This document shows positions 7,676 to 12,749 of a stretch of 12,749 nucleotides of DNA, one piece after another. The position numbers were made by a program, and so were the translations under genes. This DNA comes from Cytophagales bacterium. Its GTDB lineage: Bacteria; Bacteroidota; Bacteroidia; Cytophagales; UBA9547. Every line of letters starts with the position of its first letter. Position 1 is the first letter of the stretch. Below the pieces are notes generated by a model, which made no database searches, was not told the origin of the DNA, and was given only the letters and a program-made list of their open reading frames with translations. Where the stretch lies: NCBI GenBank assembly GCA_025360395.1, contig JANYCH010000107.1, positions 1 through 12,749 of the forward strand. Direction: 5' to 3'.

Positions 7676-8683
7676 TTAGGCAGTACGGGTGATCACCGAT
7701 TTGCCAATGCCTTTTTTTATCAGAGAAGATAGCATTTCACCGGCAATTACTGAATTCGCATTTTTTGTACTTGTTTCAATCGGGATCCTTTGCAAATGCT
7801 TGCTATTCATTTCAGTTTTCTGACCTGCAGTTCCAAAAAACAGATCCGGACTGTTGATGTCGCTTTCGATTGCATCAAAAAACTTCATATTCACCCCAAA
7901 ATCAGTAAATGGAAAGGAGAATGCATTTACTTTTGGGATGAAATGTTCTTTTACCCAAGCCATGCTTTCTTTGGTTTGCCTGAGCTGTTCATCCAGAGAA
8001 ATATACTGGTATTCCGGATGATCTAAGCTGTGCGCACCGATTTCAACACCATTTAATGAAAGCCGTTTTAATTCGCCAATGCTTAAATATGGATGCTTTT
8101 TTTCCAGGTATTCGTTAAAATCTACCTCAAGTAATATCCCTAACTCGTCTAACCTTGTTTCCTGATGGTATTGGGCAGTTAGAATCAGTTGCTCCCATTC
8201 CTTTGCTTTATTGTCTTTTGGTGTTGAGATCCTATGAAAACCTTTTTTCTCAAGTTTGTCTATCAACAATGCGGCCTTATGCCTGAAAAACAATTTTTTA
8301 TTATCAACAAATGCAGGATTTACAAAAAGAGTAGCTGGAATTCCTTTTTCCTTTAAAATGGGAAGTACGGTAGAATAAACTCCTTGCAAACCATCATCAA
8401 AACTGAGGTGAAAACTTGGTTTGGTAATTTCTTTAATGCCCTTTACATGAAGATCAACATCCTGAAGCGACACAGGTTGAAAGTTTTTCAGTAAAAATTC
8501 AAGGTCATCTTTAAATTCCTTAACCGTTTTATGCCGGTACAAAGGCGCTATGTGTGGAAGAGGCGTATCGGAAACAGTATGGTAAAATGGAAGAATTAGT
8601 TTGTTTTGGGTTAATTTCAATAAATTCTGAACCCCAATTGCTTTAGCAGGAAATGAAAATAGTTGTAGGGCTTTAGCGAGCAT
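7676..8683 (-). CDS. Polysaccharide deacetylase family protein (NodB homology)
   Basis: 335 residues with the carbohydrate esterase 4 (NodB) motifs in order: LSFDDG (93-98, catalytic base and first metal ligand), EIGAHSLDHP (214-223, the HxxxH metal pair) and AFSFPFTDFG (254-263). Between motifs 1 and 2 is an insert of about 100 residues (KAALLIDKLEKKGF to SIGELKRLSL), common in deacetylases of polysaccharide gene clusters. No clear signal peptide or membrane helix, so action in the cytoplasm on a lipid- or nucleotide-linked sugar, or export by other means, is possible. Its start overlaps the end of the aminotransferase gene by 11 bases, which implies coupled translation and a shared pathway. 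It probably removes N- or O-acetyl groups from a surface sugar; the exact substrate is not readable. Confidence 0.85.
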   Translation of the reverse strand: MLAKALQLFSFPAKAIGVQNLLKLTQNKLILPFYHTVSDTPLPHIAPLYRHKTVKEFKDDLEFLLKNFQPVSLQDVDLHVKGIKEITKPSFHLSFDDGLQGVYSTVLPILKEKGIPATLFVNPAFVDNKKLFFRHKAALLIDKLEKKGFHRISTPKDNKAKEWEQLILTAQYHQETRLDELGILLEVDFNEYLEKKHPYLSIGELKRLSLNGVEIGAHSLDHPEYQYISLDEQLRQTKESMAWVKEHFIPKVNAFSFPFTDFGVNMKFFDAIESDINSPDLFFGTAGQKTEMNSKHLQRIPIETSTKNANSVIAGEMLSSLIKKGIGKSVITRTA

Positions 8684-9824
8684 GAAAAAATTCTTTGATT
8701 TTATCAGATATATACAAAATCTGTTCCCCGGATAATTCTGGATGGATAGGCAGGGCTAAAACCTGTTCACATAATTGTTCTGATACCGGAAAATCACCCA
8801 GTTTCCCGTTCAAATATCCATAAGCTGGTTGCAAATGCAAAGGCTTTGGATAATAGATCATGGACGGTATTTGATGATCTGCTAAATACTCTTTTAAATT
8901 ATCTCTTTGGTTATGAAGTACTTTAACAACAAATTGATTGTATGTATGTGTAGAAAATGATTCTGTGATTGGAAGTTCTATATTTTCAACCCCTTTTAAA
9001 AGTTTTGTATGTTTTTCTGCACTTTTTTTTCTTTTTTCTAAGGAATCTTTGAGCGATTTTAGTTTGACATCCAGAATAGCTGCCTGAATAGTATCTAACC
9101 TGGAATTTATCCCTATCCTTTGAAATTCATACCGTTGCCCCTGCCCATGAGAAGAAATGCTTTTGCATTTGTTCATCAGAGCTTCATCGTTTGAAAACAC
9201 TGCTCCACCATCTCCCAGGCAACCCAGGTTTTTGGTTGGAAAAAATGAAGTTGTTCCTATATGTCCTATAGTTCCTGCTTTATGCCAATTGCCCTTGTAT
9301 TTAATGTCTGTTCCCAAAGATTGGGCATTATCTTCAATTACATATAATTGATGCTTTTCAGCCAAAGCCATGATTTCAGTCATATCACAAGCTTGCCCGA
9401 ATAAATGCACCACAATAATGGCCTTAGTTTTGGAGGTAATGTGTTTTTCTAAAGAATTGACTTCCAGGTTAAAAGTTTTTTCATTAACCTCTGCAAACAC
9501 AGGAACCATGCCAAAGAGCGCTACAGCTTCTGCTCCTGCAACATAGTTAAATGACGTAGTAATAACTTCATCACCGCGCTTTAGGTCCAGAGCCATTAAA
9601 GCAATTTGCAAAGCATCAGTTCCATTTGCACAGGGTACAAGATGTTTCACTTCCAAATACTCTGCCAGGTTTTGGCCAAATGTCTTTACTTCAGGGCCAT
9701 TGATAAATGCCCCATGTGCAAGAACTTTTTGTATTGCAGCATCCAATTCACTTTTGCAAGTCTCGTGTTGGCTGACAAGGTCAACCATTTGAATTTTTTT
9801 AGTGAGTTTTATGGATTCTGGCAT
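8673..9824 (-). CDS. DegT/DnrJ/EryC1/StrS-family sugar-nucleotide aminotransferase
   Basis: 383 residues, the usual length. Family motifs: HGAFINGPEV (37-46), VPCANGTDALQIAL (63-76, phosphate-binding turn), YVIEDNAQS (161-169, Asp165 contacting the PLP ring nitrogen) and TTSFFPTKNLGCLGDGGA (191-208) with Lys198 as the Schiff-base lysine. It resembles WbpE-type enzymes, which aminate 3-keto sugars on UDP or dTDP carriers using glutamate and PLP. It lies upstream of, and overlaps, the deacetylase gene, so the pair likely builds an amino sugar for a surface polysaccharide or glycan. A start at Met13 is possible but would shorten the usual N-terminus. A run of eight Ts and then six Ts at 9023-9037 encodes KKRKK and does not break the frame. 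It begins only 43 bases after the PIN gene on the same strand, so some readthrough from that module is possible. Confidence 0.92.
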   Translation of the reverse strand: MPESIKLTKKIQMVDLVSQHETCKSELDAAIQKVLAHGAFINGPEVKTFGQNLAEYLEVKHLVPCANGTDALQIALMALDLKRGDEVITTSFNYVAGAEAVALFGMVPVFAEVNEKTFNLEVNSLEKHITSKTKAIIVVHLFGQACDMTEIMALAEKHQLYVIEDNAQSLGTDIKYKGNWHKAGTIGHIGTTSFFPTKNLGCLGDGGAVFSNDEALMNKCKSISSHGQGQRYEFQRIGINSRLDTIQAAILDVKLKSLKDSLEKRKKSAEKHTKLLKGVENIELPITESFSTHTYNQFVVKVLHNQRDNLKEYLADHQIPSMIYYPKPLHLQPAYGYLNGKLGDFPVSEQLCEQVLALPIHPELSGEQILYISDKIKEFFHAR

Positions 9825-9867
9825 TTGTAGTTTCTTTGGAAAACTGTGTTATCTTATTTAAAGTGAA

Positions 9868-10470
9868 TTAAGACTTTGGTTTAACAGAATCCTTTCCTCT
9901 TTGATAAAGTCCGTCATTATAGGTTAATATTGTAACACCGTCTACAAAAAAGTCTGCATCATCTGTTACAATAGGTATATTTTTATATTTAGCCAATAAA
10001 AAGTAATAGTGATCATTAAAATCTAGACCTTTTGGAGGAGATTTCAGGATATGTTTCGACTTAATTTCTGATCCTAACTCATCATTTATCAATTCATATA
10101 ATGTATGATATGATTTAATATCATCACAGAGAAGTTCATATTGAATTTTAAAATGATCCGTCTTGCGATATTTCGATTTGAAAAAACTACTGTCTATTAA
10201 TTTTGGATCAATTGTTTCTTCTTTGATATATTTTTTCATTGAGTATTCTCTCAACAACCGATTTATCACCTCAGATAAAACCAAACTTGTTATGGCTATT
10301 TTTGGATGATTTGGGTGTGATTTAAAGGTTTGAAAAAAATTTAGATACCGTTCTTCTTTCTTGTCAGGATTAAATGGAGGTCTAAGAATTTTGATCCAGA
10401 GATTTGCATCAAAAAAATAAAGCTTTTCAGATAATGAGGAATTGCTTAACAGTCGAATATCGTAAGCCAC
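9868..10470 (-). CDS. PIN-domain protein, likely ribonuclease-fold effector
   Basis: 200 residues, soluble. The PIN acidic residues are in order: FFDANLWIKIL (Asp21), SLVLSEVINRLLRE (Glu67), GLDFNDHYYFLLA (Asp150 and Asp153) and IVTDDADFF (Asp170, Asp171, Asp173). This is the Mg2+/Mn2+ site of PIN ribonucleases such as VapC. It is longer than a typical VapC (about 130) because of an insert at about 75-145 (Lys/Glu/Ile-rich), seen in PIN proteins outside classic vapBC pairs. No VapB-like antitoxin sits next to it; instead it starts 10 bases after the STAS-like gene and is last in the four-gene cluster. I infer it is the effector restrained by the STAS proteins. Nothing in the sequence shows the RNA target. 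Confidence 0.8.
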   Translation of the reverse strand: MAYDIRLLSNSSLSEKLYFFDANLWIKILRPPFNPDKKEERYLNFFQTFKSHPNHPKIAITSLVLSEVINRLLREYSMKKYIKEETIDPKLIDSSFFKSKYRKTDHFKIQYELLCDDIKSYHTLYELINDELGSEIKSKHILKSPPKGLDFNDHYYFLLAKYKNIPIVTDDADFFVDGVTILTYNDGLYQRGKDSVKPKS

Positions 10471-10480
10471 CTACTAAAAA

Positions 10481-10807
10481 TTAACTTAATGCACTTTCCA
10501 GATAAGAATTATAAATGCTTGAATTCAAAGCATTTTGTTTAACATCGGCTATTTTATCTTTTAGAATATCCAAACTTGCAAAATCATAAGTTATTAAGCT
10601 ATCGACTAATTCAGGATGGTTATTAAGATATAATTTTCCAACACTGGCATTTAAAAATTGGGTTGAACAACGCTTTATACCTTTAAAAGATAACTTAACA
10701 GATTTCCCTTTTACCAATGCAGAATTTAAATGGTTAAATACATCTAATCCTTCTTGATGGAAAAGGGCTAAATCACTTTTAATAATATCTGCTATTTTTA
10801 TTAACAT
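10481..10807 (-). CDS. STAS-like domain protein (DUF4325)
   Basis: 108 residues, one domain. The core VKLSFKGIKRCSTQFLNASVGKLY (37-60) is the strand-turn-helix of STAS-like DUF4325 proteins ('xLxFxGIxxxSxxFxxxxxG'). In SpoIIAA/RsbV-type STAS antagonists the Ser/Thr at this turn is the phosphorylation site; Ser48 or Thr49 is in the matching place here. The upstream neighbour has an ATPase of the SpoIIAB/RsbW kind, which is the classic partner. There are 83 bases between the upstream stop and this ATG, AT-rich and without a clear gene; they may hold an internal promoter, though I see no strong one. The PIN gene follows by 10 bases. Partner-switch function is inferred. Confidence 0.75.
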   Translation of the reverse strand: MLIKIADIIKSDLALFHQEGLDVFNHLNSALVKGKSVKLSFKGIKRCSTQFLNASVGKLYLNNHPELVDSLITYDFASLDILKDKIADVKQNALNSSIYNSYLESALS

Positions 10808-10890
10808 ATTTACTATACTTCTACTACGAGGACAACAACAAAAAGATTAAAAATGTTTCTTATAAAAAGTATATCTACAAAACTATGCCT

Positions 10891-11736
10891 TTAATTTTTA
10901 AATGACAAATTAATTGTAGTACCTACAAAGGTTTGTTCATCTAAAAGTCTTCCACCTTTAAGTATATTATTTTCATAAGCAGAAGACCAATATCCATCTC
11001 CAGTGATTACATCTAATTGACCATTATGTTCATTGCAATATTTTAGAATTCTACTTAAACCCAAACCGCCAGGAATTCCATCTAAAGGTAGTTTAGAGCT
11101 ATTCCCTTCTAATGCCCATGTAATTGCTTTTAATGACGAATCTATGTTTCCTGAAGTAGCTTTAGAAATTCTTGGAAGAAATCCTTGTCCTAAATCCACC
11201 ATTGTGAAACACAAATATTTTTGTTTATGGTAATATTGGCCTGAAACAAAAAAAGGGTATTCAGATTTGGCATATAAATGAGAATTACAAAAGATCTCGA
11301 TAAGATCTTCAACTATTTTTTCTTTTAATGAATCTGTTATTGCCTTCGGCATCCCTTTATGCTTCATAAGGTGAGTTTGGATATAGTTTACAAAGCCACT
11401 TTTGTCACTTAACAAGAAGTTCATTGCTGGCATTGTGCTCTTTTGCTTGTCTTCGAACTTCTTATCCGATACAATAAAACCGTTTCTAAATAAAACATCA
11501 AACTTTTTTTGAAGTAACTCAAGATCCGTGGCGAACTGTAAATTATTTTCTACCGATAGCTTATAAAATATAGCTTCAAATAGAGCACATAAATTCGCAT
11601 CTATCCATTCGAGATTTGTAAAGTCTATATAAAGAGTTTCATTATTAAATTCTGTGCAATCCTGGTAAAATTTAATTAACCTTTTATAACCGGAAAAATC
11701 TGTAATAATCTTTTGTTCAAGTTTAATAATATTCAT
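10891..11736 (-). CDS. STAS-like domain fused to a GHKL/HATPase domain
   Basis: 281 residues, soluble. Residues 1-95 are STAS-like: ETLYIDFTNLEWIDANLCALFEAI (33-56), with the beta strand, the conserved Asp/Asn turn and the helix. Residues 130-281 are a GHKL ATPase: N box EDLIEIFCNSHLYA (143-156, Glu147 and Asn151), G1 box VDLGQGF (180-186), G2 box GIPGGLGLSRI (220-230) and GTTINL (272-277). There is no phospho-acceptor His box or membrane region, so it is not a two-component histidine kinase; the nearest model is an anti-sigma-type Ser/Thr kinase of the SpoIIAB/RsbW group with its own STAS domain attached. It begins 3 bases after the MmeI-like fragment, so co-translation is likely. Proposed role: ATP-driven switch acting on the separate STAS protein or the PIN protein (inferred). 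Confidence 0.75.
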   Translation of the reverse strand: MNIIKLEQKIITDFSGYKRLIKFYQDCTEFNNETLYIDFTNLEWIDANLCALFEAIFYKLSVENNLQFATDLELLQKKFDVLFRNGFIVSDKKFEDKQKSTMPAMNFLLSDKSGFVNYIQTHLMKHKGMPKAITDSLKEKIVEDLIEIFCNSHLYAKSEYPFFVSGQYYHKQKYLCFTMVDLGQGFLPRISKATSGNIDSSLKAITWALEGNSSKLPLDGIPGGLGLSRILKYCNEHNGQLDVITGDGYWSSAYENNILKGGRLLDEQTFVGTTINLSFKN

Positions 11737-11739
11737 TTT

Positions 11740-12624
11740 CTAAACAAAAAATTTTACGCAATCTTCACTTACAAAAGGAGTTTTGTCTTTAATAAAAGAA
11801 GGTAATCCTGGCCCCTGTACCTTCTCATTAATATTTTCTTTTTCACTAACTGCCAGATTAAGGGCTAAAAGTTGAGCAAGTAAATCTTCATTTTCATTGA
11901 AACTGTAAGCTTCCATTACCGCCTTGTCTAAAGCATTTTGTAAGTCTTTTATTGTGTTTTTTCCAGGCTGTTCAAGAGAACGGTAAATATCTCTCAGGGT
12001 CATATTATAATCTTTCATTATTTTATTTCTAGCATCTCGCAAGGCAATACCAGCACTTGCTACTTTTTCAATTTGTTTAATTGTTGGCTTTTGTGGCCAG
12101 GGAAAAGTATCCCAAACAGAATCTGCAGTATATCTATATCTTCCTTCTAAAGTGGAACATTTTTCAACGTACCATTTCCAGTGAAATTTAGATTGAATAA
12201 TTCCATAAGAGTAGTCGTCATCAAAGCTAAAAATCATTAAAGCATCGTTTGGTCTAATGTCTGATGATACGAATTGAAAAATCGGTCTAAGTCCGACCCT
12301 GGAACAAGAAATATATCTTTTCTGAGTTTTTAAGGCATAAAGCAAATCTTCTCTTCTTCTCCACATTAACCACCAAGACTTTAACCAAGCCTCTCTTCCA
12401 TTTGCTTTAGATTTTCCTGTTTTTTCAAGCTCTGCTTTTGCCTCTATCTCAGGTAGAACGTTTATTTTAAGGTAATCAAAGGCATCTTTGTATGTAGATG
12501 CTTTTATAATATCCATTCCGGTGAAGTCTATCACAAAACGTTTTGGTTGAGAATCTTTATTGCCCACTAATTCATCCCCAATCAAAAAAGGTTTAACTAC
12601 ATCATTATATTTTATTACTGACAT
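11740..12624 (-). CDS. MmeI-like (type IIG) methyltransferase C-terminal part: target recognition region only
   Basis: 294 residues matching only the C-terminal portion of MmeI-like type IIG restriction-modification enzymes, which are normally about 900 residues or more. Landmarks: VVKPFLIGDELVG (9-21, the 'PYLNGRDL' segment), RFVIDFTGMD, WWLMWRRRED, RYISCSRVG, SYGIIQSKFHWKW (the 'GILSSRIHxxW' segment) and SVWDTFPWPQKPT, then a helical C-terminus. These form the target-recognition and C-terminal domains. The PD-(D/E)XK nuclease and the NPPF/Y methyltransferase motifs are missing. In frame, a TAA lies 15 codons upstream of the ATG, so the ORF starts here unless a frameshift or deletion removed the rest; the other 125 bases to the window edge do not look like methyltransferase. 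It may be a remnant, or a stand-alone DNA-recognition subunit of the downstream STAS/PIN genes. Confidence 0.7.
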   Translation of the reverse strand: MSVIKYNDVVKPFLIGDELVGNKDSQPKRFVIDFTGMDIIKASTYKDAFDYLKINVLPEIEAKAELEKTGKSKANGREAWLKSWWLMWRRREDLLYALKTQKRYISCSRVGLRPIFQFVSSDIRPNDALMIFSFDDDYSYGIIQSKFHWKWYVEKCSTLEGRYRYTADSVWDTFPWPQKPTIKQIEKVASAGIALRDARNKIMKDYNMTLRDIYRSLEQPGKNTIKDLQNALDKAVMEAYSFNENEDLLAQLLALNLAVSEKENINEKVQGPGLPSFIKDKTPFVSEDCVKFFV

Positions 12625-12680
12625 CCGAGTAATATTTAATTATAGAAAGGAGAGGAATAAAGATGCCTTAAATTGATTTT

Positions 12681-12724
12681 CAGGGGGATTTTTCTTTTTC
12701 GTGAAAAACACCCCCTGCCTTTTT
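12681..12724 (+). terminator. GC-rich hairpin with T run, terminator-like on the + strand
   Basis: CAGGGGG (12681-12687) pairs perfectly with CCCCCTG (12711-12717). A further TTTTT/AAAAA pairing inside (12689-12693 with 12704-12708) follows an AC-rich bulge, around a ten-base loop. Five Ts follow at 12720-12724, so termination would act on + strand transcripts; on the minus strand the hairpin is followed only by AAAATCAATTT. It lies 57 bases upstream of the minus-strand gene at 12624. Either it ends a + strand transcript of unknown source or it is leader structure for the minus operon. Confidence 0.5.
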
Positions 12725-12749
12725 ATCGAATAAATTAAGTTGCATTTTT

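Noticed and set aside
9023..9037. T8 and T6 runs in the aminotransferase gene as a phase-variation tract
   Set aside because: They encode a Lys/Arg-rich stretch in an intact frame, ordinary for an AT-rich genome; no sign of a switch.
9868..10807. STAS-like and PIN genes as a classic vapBC toxin-antitoxin pair
   Set aside because: The small upstream protein is STAS-like, not a VapB-type DNA-binding antitoxin, and the PIN protein is longer than VapC.
12680..12745. Minus-strand ORF of 21 codons starting MQLNLFDKK
   Set aside because: Too short, overlaps the hairpin, and the frame is open to the window edge, so it could equally be the end of a gene outside; not supported enough to annotate.

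Overview
The window looks like accessory and semi-variable chromosome from a member of the Bacteroidota (Chitinophagaceae/Sphingobacteriales-like). The evidence is AT-rich DNA, no clear Shine-Dalgarno sites, a secreted PhoD-type phosphatase ending in a T9SS type A sorting domain, and small conserved proteins typical of that phylum. No rRNA, tRNA, CRISPR array or complete insertion sequence is visible.

Left block (1-2519, mostly + strand): remains of what reads as a three-gene restriction-modification-like operon. It holds the 3' end of a D12-class DNA adenine methyltransferase (decayed, catalytic DPPY motif not visible), a ParB/Srx-fold protein broken by a frameshift, and an intact protein with a PD-(D/E)XK-like nuclease signature. 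The genes are 9 and 3 bases apart, and the block ends at a strong intrinsic terminator. The first 69 bases may hold the start of a divergent gene.

Middle block (2554-9824): ordinary chromosomal genes. On the + strand are a DUF1456 (YehS-like) protein, a protein with a C-terminal diadenylate-cyclase-like (DisA_N) domain and a predicted sensor region, a small conserved Bacteroidota protein, and a rhomboid protease gene interrupted by an in-frame amber codon. These converge on - strand genes: the PhoD/T9SS phosphatase, then a sugar-nucleotide aminotransferase overlapping a NodB-type polysaccharide deacetylase, which suggests surface polysaccharide metabolism.

Right block (9868-12624, - strand): the most unusual part. 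Four consecutive genes encode, in transcription order, an isolated target-recognition/C-terminal part of an MmeI-like (type IIG) DNA methyltransferase, a STAS-HATPase fusion, a small STAS-like DUF4325 protein and a PIN-domain protein. The parts resemble an anti-sigma-type partner switch (ATPase plus STAS antagonist) joined to a ribonuclease-fold effector and a DNA-recognition protein. I suggest it is a regulated toxin or defence module. That function is inference, not shown by the sequence.
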